DNA from: an uncultured Eubacteriaceae bacterium
GTDB lineage: Bacteria > Bacillota > Clostridia > Eubacteriales > Eubacteriaceae
Assembly: GCA_945867155.1 (NCBI GenBank)
Contig: CAMBHL010000004.1
Location: forward strand, 1 to 64,000
DNA: 64,000 bases
Reading direction: 5' to 3'
In this document: positions 36,069 through 44,966 of the stretch, piece after piece
Layout of the letters: every line of letters starts with the position of its first letter
Position numbering within the stretch: position 1 is the stretch's first letter
The notes under the pieces: generated by a model
What the model was told of the DNA's origin: nothing
The model's input: the letters and a program-made list of their open reading frames with translations, nothing else
The model's database searches: none
Made by a program: the position numbers and the translations under genes

Positions 36069-37421
36069 ATGGAAATGATCAAATTTGATGCCAGTCATGT
36101 CAAAGATTTTATTCGTCCCCATGAATTGGATCAAATCAAGGCACAGGCTGAAACCGCACGGGAAACCCTCATCGAAGGCACTGGCGCCGGCAACGATTTT
36201 CTCGGTTGGATCGATCTGCCTGTGGCTTACGATAAAGAAGAATACGGGCGCATTAAGGCTGCGGCTGAAAAAATCCGCAGGGACTCTGACGTGCTGGTGG
36301 TCATCGGCATCGGCGGCTCTTACCTTGGTGCCCGGGCGGCCATCGAATTTTTGAAGCCGAATTTTTACAATCAGCTGCCCCGGACGGCGGTCGACGCCCC
36401 GGAAATTTACTTTGCCGGCAACAACATCAGCGGCGCGTACTTAAACGATCTGGTGGCCCTCATCGGCGACCGCGACTTTTCAGTCAACATCATCTCCAAA
36501 TCCGGGACCACGACAGAACCGTCCATCGCTTTCCGGGTATTCAAGGCGAAGCTTGAAGCCAAATACGGCAAAGCAGAAGCGGCCAAGCGCATTTACGCGA
36601 CCACAGACAAGGCCCGGGGCGCATTGAAGACCGAAGCCAACGCAGAAGGCTACGAAAGCTTTGTCATTCCGGACAACATCGGCGGGCGCTTCTCGGTTCT
36701 GACGGCTGTTGGCCTGCTGCCCATCGCTGTGTCCGGTGCGGATTTAGACGCGCTGATGGCCGGCGCTGCCGCCATGCGCGCCCAGATCAAAACGGCGCCC
36801 TTTGAAAAGAATCCGGCGATGCAGTACGCGGCGATCCGCAACATCTTCTTGAACAAGGGCCGGAAGATTGAAATTCTCGCCAATTACGAACCGGCGCTTC
36901 ATAACTTGTCCGAATGGTGGAAACAGCTTTACGGCGAATCCGAAGGCAAAGACGGCAAGGGCCTCTATCCGGCGTCTTACGATTTGTCGATGGACCTCCA
37001 TTCCCTGGGGCAGTTTGTCCAAGACGGCAGCAACCTCGCCTTTGAAACGGTGCTCAATGTCGAACAGCCGATGTCCGATGTGACCATCGAAGCCGACGAA
37101 CAGAATCTCGACGGCCTCAACTTCTTGGCTGGCAAGAACATGGACGAAGTCAACAAGAACGCGATGATGGGGACGGTTCTCGCCCATACCGACGGGAAAA
37201 CCCCGAACCTGATGATCGACATTCCGGCGCGGGACGAAAATTCCCTGGGCCAGCTGTTCTACTTCTTCGAATTTGCAGTAGGCGTCAGCGGCTATCTCCT
37301 GGGCGTCAATCCGTTCAACCAGCCAGGGGTTGAAGCGTACAAAAAGAACATGTTTGCCCTGCTTGGAAAACCGGGTTACGAAGATCAGGCTGAAGTCTTA
37401 AAGAAGAGGTTATCGGAATAA
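36069..37421 (+). CDS. pgi: Glucose-6-phosphate isomerase
   Basis: 450 residues, the short bacterial form. Interconverts glucose-6-phosphate and fructose-6-phosphate. [11 protein letters not shown] (about 80-90) and [10 protein letters not shown] bind the sugar phosphate, and the C-terminal [14 protein letters not shown] carries the catalytic lysine. The ATG at 36069 is preferred because AAAGGAG is 9 bases upstream. First gene of a three-gene glycolytic operon. Confidence 0.97.
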   Translation: MEMIKFDASHVKDFIRPHELDQIKAQAETARETLIEGTGAGNDFLGWIDLPVAYDKEEYGRIKAAAEKIRRDSDVLVVIGIGGSYLGARAAIEFLKPNFYNQLPRTAVDAPEIYFAGNNISGAYLNDLVALIGDRDFSVNIISKSGTTTEPSIAFRVFKAKLEAKYGKAEAAKRIYATTDKARGALKTEANAEGYESFVIPDNIGGRFSVLTAVGLLPIAVSGADLDALMAGAAAMRAQIKTAPFEKNPAMQYAAIRNIFLNKGRKIEILANYEPALHNLSEWWKQLYGESEGKDGKGLYPASYDLSMDLHSLGQFVQDGSNLAFETVLNVEQPMSDVTIEADEQNLDGLNFLAGKNMDEVNKNAMMGTVLAHTDGKTPNLMIDIPARDENSLGQLFYFFEFAVGVSGYLLGVNPFNQPGVEAYKKNMFALLGKPGYEDQAEVLKKRLSE

Positions 37422-37467
37422 GAGAGATCAGATAACACCCGAAAGGGAAGAAAAAAGGGAGAAAAAA

Positions 37468-38424
37468 ATGAAAGTATATGCCTTCGGCGTGGATATCGGA
37501 GGGACATCGGTCAAGATCGGCCTGGGGCGCACCTCAGGCTGGCTCTTTGAGACGCGGAAAATCGGCACCCCGCCGGCGCCTTCTCCGGAGTCGTTCTTAG
37601 CCCAGATCGCGGACGTGATCAAGCAGCGTATCCAGGCACGGGGCTTTCGGGCCGCGGATGTGCTCGGCATCGGCGTCGGCGTTCCGGGCCCAGTGGATGC
37701 CCAGGGCATGGTACACGGCTGCGCGAATCTGGGCTGGGGAGATGTTGATGTGAAGGCCATTCTGGAACAGCATTTGCAGATGCCGGTTCAAGTTGGCAAC
37801 GATGCAGATGTCGCCGCGCTGGGCGAAATGTGGCAGGGCGGCGGCAAAGGCTATTCCGATCTGGTCATGATCACTTTGGGGACCGGCGTTGGCGGCGGCG
37901 TGATCGTCAATCAGCACATCGTGCCGGGCCGTTTCGGCTCTGCCGGCGAAATCGGCCATCTCCGGGTGAACAGCCAGGAAACCGAACCCTGCGGCTGCGG
38001 CAACTACGGCTGTCTGGAACAATACGCCTCGGCGACGGGCATCGTGCGGACGGCGCGCGCGATGTTAAAACAGCATCCGGAGCTGTCGTCGCCGCTTCGG
38101 GAAAACACCCTGGATGCGAAAGCGGTCTGCGACGCGGCCCGGACAGGGGATGCCCTTGCCCGCGCTGTGATCGATCGGTCGATGGGCAAATTGGGCGAGG
38201 CGCTGGCCATGATTTCCTGCGTCGTCGATCCTGAAGTCTACGTCATTGGCGGCGGCGTTTCCGCTGCGGCTGATGTTTTGATGCAGCCGCTGAAGCAGGC
38301 GTACCGGCAGTACGCGTTCCCGGCCTCGAAAGACACGGCTTTTGCACGGGCGACATTGGGCAACCAGGCCGGGATTATCGGCGGCATCAAGCTGATCGTG
38401 TCAAAGGAAAGCAAGGAGAAGTAA
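37468..38424 (+). CDS. glk: Glucokinase (ROK family)
   Basis: 318 residues. GVDIGGTSVKIG binds ATP at the N-terminus, catalytic Asp is in VGNDADVAALGE, and the ROK zinc motif CGCGNYGCLEQY is present with the preceding GEIGHL. It phosphorylates glucose; other ROK kinases act on other sugars, but the position between pgi and pfkA makes glucose the likely substrate. 46 bases after pgi. Confidence 0.9.
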   Translation: MKVYAFGVDIGGTSVKIGLGRTSGWLFETRKIGTPPAPSPESFLAQIADVIKQRIQARGFRAADVLGIGVGVPGPVDAQGMVHGCANLGWGDVDVKAILEQHLQMPVQVGNDADVAALGEMWQGGGKGYSDLVMITLGTGVGGGVIVNQHIVPGRFGSAGEIGHLRVNSQETEPCGCGNYGCLEQYASATGIVRTARAMLKQHPELSSPLRENTLDAKAVCDAARTGDALARAVIDRSMGKLGEALAMISCVVDPEVYVIGGGVSAAADVLMQPLKQAYRQYAFPASKDTAFARATLGNQAGIIGGIKLIVSKESKEK

Positions 38425-38425
38425 A

Positions 38426-39391
38426 GTGACAGTGAAAAGAATAGGCGTTTTAACAAGCGGGGGAGATGCGCCTGGCATGAATGCGGCGATCCGTGCCATC
38501 GTCCGAACCGCAGTTTATCACAACATTCAGGTTTACGGCATCGAAGAGGGATTTCATGGCCTCATCGAAGAAAAATTCAAACCGCTCAACAGCCGAAGCG
38601 TCGCCAACATCATCGACCGGGGCGGCACCATGCTGAGAACGTCGCGGTCTTCATTTTTCAAAACCCCTGCGGGGGTGAAGCGGGCCGCAGAAAACCTGAG
38701 AAACTACAATGTGGATGTCCTGATCATCATCGGCGGAGACGGCTCCATGCACGGCGCGAAGGCCCTGACGGAACTGGGCATCGACGTGGTCGTGATCCCG
38801 GGCACCATCGACAACGACATTGGCGCGACGGATTATTCCATTGGCTTTGACACCGCGGTGTCGACGGCCATCGAAGCGATCAGCAAAATCCGGGACACCT
38901 CCTTTTCCCACAACCGGATGAACATCGTGCAGGTTATGGGGCGCAACTGCGGCGACATCGCCATGTATGCGGGGCTGGCCTGCGGGGCCAAGGCCCTGAT
39001 CATTCCAGAAAAAAAGGTGCCCCTCGAAGCCATCTGCAAACGGCTCATCGAAGGCCACGAACGGGGCAAGATGCACAGCATCATCATGCTTGCAGAAGGT
39101 TGCGGCAGCTACCGGGACTACGTGCCGAAAATTCAGGAAATGACCGGCGTTGAAACCAAGGGCACCAATCTGGGCTACATCCAGCGCGGCGGCTCCCCGA
39201 GCCATTTTGACAGACGCCTCGCCAGCTACATGGGCTACCATGCGGTTGACGCGATTTTAGAGAGCCGGGTCAACACGATGGTGGTCACCCAGAACAGCGC
39301 GTTCAAGACCTTGGATTTGGATGAAGCGTTAAAAATGCCCAAAGTTTTCGACGAAAAGATGTACGAAATGATTCAGGTGCTGTCGATTTAG
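38426..39391 (+). CDS. pfkA: 6-phosphofructokinase
   Basis: 321 residues, the standard PfkA size. GVLTSGGDAPGMNA, GGDGSMHGA (a Gly after GGD, as in the ATP-dependent type), catalytic PGTIDNDI and the MGRNCGD and LGYIQRGGSP segments are intact. It commits fructose-6-phosphate to glycolysis. The GTG start follows AGGAG and lies 1 base after the glucokinase stop, so the genes are tightly coupled. Confidence 0.97.
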   Translation: MTVKRIGVLTSGGDAPGMNAAIRAIVRTAVYHNIQVYGIEEGFHGLIEEKFKPLNSRSVANIIDRGGTMLRTSRSSFFKTPAGVKRAAENLRNYNVDVLIIIGGDGSMHGAKALTELGIDVVVIPGTIDNDIGATDYSIGFDTAVSTAIEAISKIRDTSFSHNRMNIVQVMGRNCGDIAMYAGLACGAKALIIPEKKVPLEAICKRLIEGHERGKMHSIIMLAEGCGSYRDYVPKIQEMTGVETKGTNLGYIQRGGSPSHFDRRLASYMGYHAVDAILESRVNTMVVTQNSAFKTLDLDEALKMPKVFDEKMYEMIQVLSI

Positions 39392-39408
39392 TGTTTATAC
39401 AGATACAA

Positions 39409-39438
39409 GCGCGGATCGCAAAGATCTGCGCTATTTTT
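39409..39438 (+). terminator. Intrinsic terminator after pfkA
   Basis: GCGCGGATC-gcaaa-GATCTGCGC followed by TATTTTTAT; one mismatch or wobble in the stem. Confidence 0.75.
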
Positions 39439-39470
39439 ATGCACCGGTGGTTTTCAATTTGTTCACAGCG

Positions 39471-39554
39471 TTGTCCACAAATTAATTGGGGTCATTTGGG
39501 AATTTTAAAAAGTTGTCCACAAAAGTTCACAACATTGTGGAAATCTTATCCACA
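39471..39554 (+). promoter_or_regulatory. Cluster of DnaA-box sequences
   Basis: Three direct matches to TT(A/G)TCCACA: 39471-39479 and 39513-39521 (TTGTCCACA) and 39546-39554 (TTATCCACA, the consensus). They are spaced 42 and 33 bases, close to whole helical turns. Between the last two lies an imperfect inverted site (TTCACAACATTGTGGAA). The cluster sits between a terminator and a promoter, with no gene inside. Confidence 0.7.
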
Positions 39555-39576
39555 TCAGGTTTTGCACTGGCCCCAG

Positions 39577-39605
39577 TTGTTCTCGCTTTCACTTTTTGAT
39601 AAAAT
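39577..39605 (+). promoter_or_regulatory. Promoter of the arylsulfotransferase-like gene
   Basis: -35 TTGTTC (39577-39582), 17-base spacer, -10 TAAAAT (39600-39605). It lies 23 bases after the last DnaA box. Confidence 0.6.
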
Positions 39606-39637
39606 AAGATTATTAACAGAAAGAGGAACATATAAGA

Positions 39638-41104
39638 ATGGATCGAAATAAAAAATTGTTGATAGCGGCCTGCACCGTTTCCGTCATTTTGATTATCGTC
39701 GTCGGCATTTTGCTCGCCATGTCCGGCCGGGATAAAACGCCCCTGAGTCAGCACACCCTGCATCTGAAAGTGAACGGCTGTGATGTGGAAGTGCCTTTGA
39801 AACACGACAACGTGACGGTGAACGTGCCGTGCCTTTCCGTTGGAAAGAACCAGTTCCAGGTGTTAGGCTACCCCGGCGGCGCGGTGAAGATTAACGGGAA
39901 GACCGTCAAGGTGGGCAGTACGGCGTCCATCGCGGTCGATGCGATTTCTTCGGAAAACCAGATCGAAATCAAAGTCAGCAACGTCAAGGACAGCCGCACC
40001 GTGAGACTGCGCACTTATTCCACTTTGCTGCCGAAGCTGCGTACCATCGGCAAGGGGACGAAAAACGGTGAGTATCTCGTCACTGAAGCAGACCGCCCGG
40101 TGATGTACGCCCTGGACAACGAAGGCAAAGTGATCTGGTACAAAGCCTATTCGGCGAAAAAGACGAAGCTGCGCTTCTCAGATTTCAAATGCCATCAGAC
40201 TGACAGCGGCACCTATTATTCCTATCAGGTGATCAATCCCGAAGCGGACAATTACGGCATCGCTGACTATCATCCCGGCTCAAGGGTCATCATGGACGAA
40301 GACTTTGAAGTGGTGACCGAAGACGCCGGCGTCACGGCCTACAGCCCCAAGAAGAGCATCGACTGGAGCCAGGCGGGAACGGCCGTTGACGGCAACGCAT
40401 TCGAAATGCTCTCCCGCCACAACACCTTCACCGTGCGCTACACTCCGACCCGGGTGACCAATATGCCCGACGGGATCAAATCCCAGAAGAACACGACGGT
40501 CGCGGCGGTGGTGGTCCAGAACGCCGGCCGCAGCCACGTCACCTGGGAATGGAAGAGCACGAGCGACAGCCGCCTGTACAGCGCCTCCGTTTCAGGCAAT
40601 GACTACACGAGCAGCGACATTCAGGATTATCTGAACCCGTCGGCGATGGTGGTGGACCCGAGAGACCACAATTTGATTCTCTCTTTCAAAAATGCGGACT
40701 GCCTTGTCAAAATCAACAGCGAAACCGGCAAACTGATGTGGATTTTAGGCGGAAAGGCGGATGAATTCGGCTTGAAGGACAGCCAGAAGTTCTCAGGCCA
40801 GACCGACGTGCAGGTCGCCTCCGACGGCACCCTTACGATTACGCAGCCGGACAAGGTGACGGTGATGAAGCTCGATGAAAATGGCAAGCGCGTCGTGTCC
40901 CACAAGACCAAGACGATTGACGGCCTCGTGGGTGCCAATGTGGTCAACGCGAACGCCGGCACTTTGTGCGTCGGCAAGAGCGGGAAAGTCTTGATTGAAG
41001 TCGAAAGCTTAAACGATGAAAACCTCAAGAATCCGCTCCGGATCTCGACGACCCATTCCAGAAACCTGTCAGCCGTGCGCTTTGTGCGCTTGGAAGACGA
41101 CTGA
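39638..41104 (+). CDS. Membrane-anchored arylsulfotransferase-like protein
   Basis: 488 residues. One N-terminal membrane helix (about 7-28) anchors an outer domain. Residues about 30-125 look like a beta-sandwich, and about 130-485 a six-bladed propeller of the arylsulfotransferase (ASST) type, with EYLVTEAD, HNLILSFKNADCLVKIN and GKLMWILGGK blade motifs. ASST enzymes move sulfate between phenols using a histidine in a D-x-x-H-x-N motif; here the matching place reads DYLNPSAM, without that His. Activity is therefore doubtful. AGAGGAAC is near the ATG. Confidence 0.6.
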   Translation: MDRNKKLLIAACTVSVILIIVVGILLAMSGRDKTPLSQHTLHLKVNGCDVEVPLKHDNVTVNVPCLSVGKNQFQVLGYPGGAVKINGKTVKVGSTASIAVDAISSENQIEIKVSNVKDSRTVRLRTYSTLLPKLRTIGKGTKNGEYLVTEADRPVMYALDNEGKVIWYKAYSAKKTKLRFSDFKCHQTDSGTYYSYQVINPEADNYGIADYHPGSRVIMDEDFEVVTEDAGVTAYSPKKSIDWSQAGTAVDGNAFEMLSRHNTFTVRYTPTRVTNMPDGIKSQKNTTVAAVVVQNAGRSHVTWEWKSTSDSRLYSASVSGNDYTSSDIQDYLNPSAMVVDPRDHNLILSFKNADCLVKINSETGKLMWILGGKADEFGLKDSQKFSGQTDVQVASDGTLTITQPDKVTVMKLDENGKRVVSHKTKTIDGLVGANVVNANAGTLCVGKSGKVLIEVESLNDENLKNPLRISTTHSRNLSAVRFVRLEDD

Positions 41105-41120
41105 TCACAACAGAACCGCA

Positions 41121-41149
41121 ATAAAAGACCCGCAAGGGTCTTTTATTTT
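41121..41149 (+). terminator. Intrinsic terminator
   Basis: AAAAGACCC-gcaa-GGGTCTTTT followed by ATTTTG. Confidence 0.8.
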
Positions 41150-41163
41150 GCTTAAAAAGAGGA

Positions 41164-41192
41164 TTGCAATAAGATTAAGACTATGTTAAGAT
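41164..41192 (+). promoter_or_regulatory. Promoter of the glycine-riboswitch transcript
   Basis: -35 TTGCAA (41164-41169), 17-base spacer, -10 TAAGAT (41187-41192). Predicted start about 41199, just before the aptamer. Confidence 0.6.
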
Positions 41193-41211
41193 TTTATTGC
41201 AAATTGATTCA

Positions 41212-41289
41212 CTCTGGAGAGTTCCGAAAAGGACGCCGAAGGTGTAAGCGCTGCGCTGCAGTGTGATCTCTCAGGCAAAAGGACAGAGG
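41212..41289 (+). ncRNA. Glycine riboswitch, single aptamer
   Basis: Contains the hallmark pieces in order: GGAGAG, CGCCGAAGG, GTAAG, then CTCTCAGGCAAAAGGACAGAG. Only one full aptamer is seen, so this is a singlet type rather than the tandem form. It precedes an alanine/glycine symporter gene by about 50 bases. Confidence 0.92.
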
Positions 41290-41340
41290 TAATTTTTTTA
41301 CTTCGTCTTGACTCTCACATTTTCATGTAGAGGAGGACAT

Positions 41341-42762
41341 ATGTTTCACTTAATCAATCAATTTCTTACGAAGGTCGACGGCATCGTCTGGGGACTGCCG
41401 CTGATCATCCTCATTTTGTTTGTCGGCATCATGCTGACGATTCGGCTGCACGTGCTGCAGTTCATCCATTTGCCCAAAGCCCTGAAGTTCATGGTGCGCA
41501 ATGAAGAAGACGGCGAAGGGGAAGTCACGAGCTTTGGCGCCCTGAGCGTCGCCCTGTCTGCGACCATCGGCACCGGCAACATCGTCGGGGTGGCCACCGC
41601 CATCGTCTCCGGGGGACCTGGGGCCCTGTTCTGGATGTGGATTGCGGCGTTCTTCGGCATGGCGACCAAATACGCTGAAGGGCTCCTCGCCATCAAGTAC
41701 CGGACCATCGACAAAGACGGTCACGTTCTCGGCGGTCCGTTTTACTATATCGAAAACGGCATGGGCCATAAATGGCGCTGGCTCGCAAAGATCTTCGCTT
41801 TCTTCGGCATGGGCGTCGGCCTTTTCGGGATCGGGACCTTCACCCAGATCAACGGCATCACGTCGGCGGTCAACACCTTTTTTGATCCCAAGAACGCCAC
41901 GACGGTGGCGCTGTTCGGCAACCATTATTCCCTGTCCGTGGTCATCGCCGGCCTGATCATCACCCTGTGCGCAGGGCTCGTCATCATCGGCGGCCTTAAG
42001 CGCATCGCCGGGGTTTCCCAGGTGGTCGTACCCTTTATGGCCATCGCCTACGTCGCCTGCACCTTGGCGATTTTAATCATCAACCGCCACGCCCTGCCTG
42101 GCGCCTTGGCTGAAATTTTTGAATCGGCCTTCGGCATCCGCGCCATCACCGGCGGCGCCATCGGCACGATGATCGTCGCCATGCAGAAGGGGATCGCCCG
42201 GGGGATCTTCTCCAATGAATCCGGGCTCGGGTCGGCCCCGATTGCAGCCGCAGCCGCCCAGACCCAGTCCTGCGTGCGTCAGGGCCTCGTGTCCATGACC
42301 GGGACCTTTATTGACACCATCGTCATCTGCACGATGACCGGCCTTTCCATCGTGTCCACTGGATCGTGGAACGTCGGCCTCGAAGGGGTAAACGTCACCA
42401 TCCGGGCTTTTCAGCAGGGGCTTCCCATTCCAGCCCGGGCCTCGAGCTTTCTTCTGATGATGTGCCTGGTGTTCTTCGCCTTTACGACGATTTTAGGCTG
42501 GGACTACTACGGCGAACGCTGCCTGGAATACCTGTCCAACCGCAGCAAAAAGGCTGTGATGACCTACCGCATTCTCTACGTGCTGTGCATCTTCTTCGGA
42601 CCGTACATGACCGTCGAAGCGGTGTGGACCATCGCCGACATCTTCAACGCCCTGATGGCTTTCCCGAACCTCATCGCCTTGATCGCGCTGTCCGGCGTCG
42701 TGGTCGCCGAAACGCGGTATTATTTCAAGCACGAGAAAGACCCGCGGGTTTTAAAACCCTAA
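41341..42762 (+). CDS. Alanine/glycine:cation symporter (AGCS family)
   Basis: 473 residues, about eleven membrane helices. AGCS signatures GTGNIVGVATAI (about 79-90), GPGALFWMW, and MQKGIARGIFSNESGLGSAP in the middle are complete. It takes up glycine or alanine with Na+ or H+. The glycine riboswitch in its leader makes glycine the likely main substrate. GAGGAGG precedes the ATG at 41341. Confidence 0.94.
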   Translation: MFHLINQFLTKVDGIVWGLPLIILILFVGIMLTIRLHVLQFIHLPKALKFMVRNEEDGEGEVTSFGALSVALSATIGTGNIVGVATAIVSGGPGALFWMWIAAFFGMATKYAEGLLAIKYRTIDKDGHVLGGPFYYIENGMGHKWRWLAKIFAFFGMGVGLFGIGTFTQINGITSAVNTFFDPKNATTVALFGNHYSLSVVIAGLIITLCAGLVIIGGLKRIAGVSQVVVPFMAIAYVACTLAILIINRHALPGALAEIFESAFGIRAITGGAIGTMIVAMQKGIARGIFSNESGLGSAPIAAAAAQTQSCVRQGLVSMTGTFIDTIVICTMTGLSIVSTGSWNVGLEGVNVTIRAFQQGLPIPARASSFLLMMCLVFFAFTTILGWDYYGERCLEYLSNRSKKAVMTYRILYVLCIFFGPYMTVEAVWTIADIFNALMAFPNLIALIALSGVVVAETRYYFKHEKDPRVLKP

Positions 42763-42767
42763 GCTAA

Positions 42768-42805
42768 AAAATAAAGCCTGAGCAAAAGCTCAGGCTTTAT
42801 TTTTA
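42768..42805. terminator. Bidirectional intrinsic terminator
   Basis: AAATAAAGCCTGAGC-aaaa-GCTCAGGCTTTATTTTT. Confidence 0.88.
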
Positions 42806-42807
42806 GG

Positions 42808-43236
42808 TTATTGGTAATCCTCGGTGTTCAGGGGCGCGATCAAATCGAGGAGAATCGTGGTGAACCGCTCGATTTGGTCGTGGTGGCGCCGGCTGGCCGC
42901 CTCCTGGCTCAAGGGCTTTGACGGCTGCTTTTGATTGAGAAAGCGTTCGTAAAGCAGGCTTTCGATATTGGCGCTGCAGATGACAATTCCCTTCGGGCTG
43001 ATCACGCTTAAGGCGCGGTCCAGAAGGGTTTGGGCCAGATCGTAGTCGTCGGTGATGAAAATATCGTCCATGGTCAGGACTTCGTCGATCTGGGCCTTCC
43101 GGTCTTCGTCGTAATGTTCGTCGTCCGCCGCCAGACCGCTGATGCCCTCGACGGGAATCTGGTATTCTTTGGAAATGGCTTCGCAGACTTTTCTCTGGGC
43201 GCGGGGGGTGGAGTCGTAATCGATAATCATTCTCAT
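42808..43236 (-). CDS. YaiI/YqxD family protein (DUF188)
   Basis: 142 residues. Begins MRMIIDYD, then DDIFITDDYDLAQTLLDRAL and a SPKGIVICSANI segment, which follow the DUF188 pattern (aspartates on a PIN-like fold). It may be a nuclease; the role is unproven. Start choice is uncertain: AAAGGAG lies about 22 bases before this ATG, but only 5 bases before a different ATG (43258) in another reading frame. Confidence 0.7.
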   Translation of the reverse strand: MRMIIDYDSTPRAQRKVCEAISKEYQIPVEGISGLAADDEHYDEDRKAQIDEVLTMDDIFITDDYDLAQTLLDRALSVISPKGIVICSANIESLLYERFLNQKQPSKPLSQEAASRRHHDQIERFTTILLDLIAPLNTEDYQ

Positions 43237-43275
43237 AGGCGTTTGTGATGCAGGGCATCCTGCTCCTTTCTGGGT

Positions 43276-43917
43276 TTATTGGGTAAGGCCTGTGGCTGAA
43301 AGCTGCCGGGCTTTAAAGAACTGATTGTACAGCCACATGAAGCGGCCGACGCCGATCATGGCGGCGACGGTGCCGATGCCGATGCCGATAACGGAACCGG
43401 TCATGAAATAGGACATGAGGCAGCAGAAGGCGACGCAGCCTAAATCAAAGACATTTTTGACATTGCCGATGCGCTGTTTGACCCGGTCGGCGATGGCCTG
43501 GACGATGCCGTCGCCGGGGTTGGGCACCAGGCGGGTGTTGACGTTCATCGCCGCGCCGATGCCGGTGAGGGTGATGCCAAGAATCAGGCAGAGGATGCGC
43601 GCCGGCATGGAAGAGACGTCGGGCAGCACCGCGCCGAATAAATTAAAGAACCGGGTCAAAATCACGGAAAGGGGAATTTGAAGCAGGTCGTAAAGCTTGA
43701 AATTTTTCCCCTTGACGAGGTATTCGATCACTGCGAGAATGACGTACAAAATAAAAGAAACATTCCCGAAATTGAGATGCTTGATGAGGGCGTAGGAATA
43801 GGCCACCGAAATGATGGGCGTCACCCCGAACTTCGATTTGGTGTTGAGGATGATGCCCAGAGACAAAATGACCAGCCCTGAAAAATAAAAAATCCAGCGT
43901 GCCGCTTTTTGTTTCAT
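43276..43917 (-). CDS. YczE/YyaS-like membrane protein
   Basis: 213 residues with five predicted membrane helices: ~8-28, 45-68, 78-98, 105-130 and 160-190. LGIILNTKSKFGVTPI at the N-terminus, NPGDGIVQAIA in the middle and GIGIGTVAAMIGVGRFM near the end match the YitT/YczE-type family. Transport function is presumed but the substrate is unknown. GAAGGAA precedes the ATG. Minus-strand group with the DUF188 gene. Confidence 0.7.
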   Translation of the reverse strand: MKQKAARWIFYFSGLVILSLGIILNTKSKFGVTPIISVAYSYALIKHLNFGNVSFILYVILAVIEYLVKGKNFKLYDLLQIPLSVILTRFFNLFGAVLPDVSSMPARILCLILGITLTGIGAAMNVNTRLVPNPGDGIVQAIADRVKQRIGNVKNVFDLGCVAFCCLMSYFMTGSVIGIGIGTVAAMIGVGRFMWLYNQFFKARQLSATGLTQ

Positions 43918-43978
43918 GAGATTCCTTCTTTCTGAAATGGCTTAAATGGTCGTGCTATTAGTATAACAGAAAGCTTTT

Positions 43979-44584
43979 TTATTTGCCGGAATTTTGTTGA
44001 TGTTTTTTGATGATGAGCTGCGTGCGCTTGTGAAACAGGCGGTAGAGGAGGGCGATGAGGCCGAGGTAGACCGCGAGAAATTTGACGGCGGTCATGGGAT
44101 TGTCCGACACGATGCCCGCCCCGATCAGGGAGTTGAATAAAAAACCCGGCAGCCGTCCCGCAAGGCAGAGTTTTAAGAACGTCGAAAAGGACATGGCGGT
44201 CAGGCCTACCGCGAGGCAGGCGAGGTCGTCGGGAAAGCCCGGCAGGATAAAAATCATGAACAGCACAAAATTCAGCTTTTCGGGTTTGAGGTGGGTGAGC
44301 TGGCGCGTCCATCCCCTTTGATCGAAGCGGCGCACAAAGGACTGCCCGATGCGCCGGGTCAGTAAGAATCCCAGGCAGGAGCCGAGAATTTCGCCGGAAG
44401 CGCTGAGGAGAAACCCCTTCCACCAGCCGAAGATGAGCCCGCCGAGAATGGTCAGGGGGCCGCCGGGAATGGGGGCGATGACCACTTGAAGGATTTGCAG
44501 GATAAAGAAGACAAAGGGCGACCAGAAGCCGAATCCGAGTACAAAGGTTTTTAAAGCCGTTAAAGTCTGAAAAACTTTGAACAT
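43979..44584 (-). CDS. TVP38/TMEM64 family membrane protein (VTT domain)
   Basis: 201 residues with about five membrane helices. The VTT/DedA-like signature is clear: VIAPIPGGPLTILGGLIFGWWKGFLL (residues 34-59), then GEILGSCLGFLLTRRIG and the re-entrant LPGFPDDLACLAVGLT. Family members are implicated in lipid scrambling or flipping in membranes. GGAG precedes the ATG. Separate from the upstream tRNA gene, which is divergent. Confidence 0.83.
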   Translation of the reverse strand: MFKVFQTLTALKTFVLGFGFWSPFVFFILQILQVVIAPIPGGPLTILGGLIFGWWKGFLLSASGEILGSCLGFLLTRRIGQSFVRRFDQRGWTRQLTHLKPEKLNFVLFMIFILPGFPDDLACLAVGLTAMSFSTFLKLCLAGRLPGFLFNSLIGAGIVSDNPMTAVKFLAVYLGLIALLYRLFHKRTQLIIKKHQQNSGK

Positions 44585-44657
44585 TTTGGACGCTCCTTTC
44601 TCGATTTTGATTGTTCCTTATCATAACATAAAAAATTAAAAAGCCATTAAATAAAGC

Positions 44658-44686
44658 TTGACAAATGCATCAAATTTCGGTACAAT
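44658..44686 (+). promoter_or_regulatory. Promoter of tRNA-Ser
   Basis: -35 TTGACA (44658-44663), exact 17-base spacer, -10 TACAAT (44681-44686). Confidence 0.85.
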
Positions 44687-44736
44687 AACATTCGTTCCAA
44701 AAATGAATAAAGCAACTGACATAGAGCAGTGCAGAT

Positions 44737-44831
<95 letters not shown>

Positions 44832-44842
44832 TGAGAAAACAG

Positions 44843-44870
44843 AACCTGGGTTTATACCCAGGTTTTTTAT
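44843..44870 (+). terminator. Intrinsic terminator after tRNA-Ser
   Basis: AACCTGGGT-ttat-ACCCAGGTT plus T run. Confidence 0.85.
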
Positions 44871-44966
44871 TTGCAAAATTTCAGGCTTTTTAACACAGCT
44901 TTAATTTTTAGCCGCTATCATAGGGGTTGCATTCAAAAAAGGAAATTCAATCAGGAGGTGGTCTTT

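Noticed and set aside
39471..39605. Replication origin (oriC)
   Set aside because: DnaA boxes are present, but no dnaA, dnaN, gyrase or rpmH genes are nearby and no clear unwinding element is proven. Kept only as a DnaA-box cluster.
39391..39651. 86-codon frame across the DnaA-box region
   Set aside because: Runs through a terminator, the boxes and a promoter; no ribosome site and no protein-like composition.
43914..44624. 236-codon open frame on the minus strand over the VTT-domain gene
   Set aside because: Overlaps the real TVP38-like gene in another frame and has Arg/Pro/His-rich out-of-frame composition.
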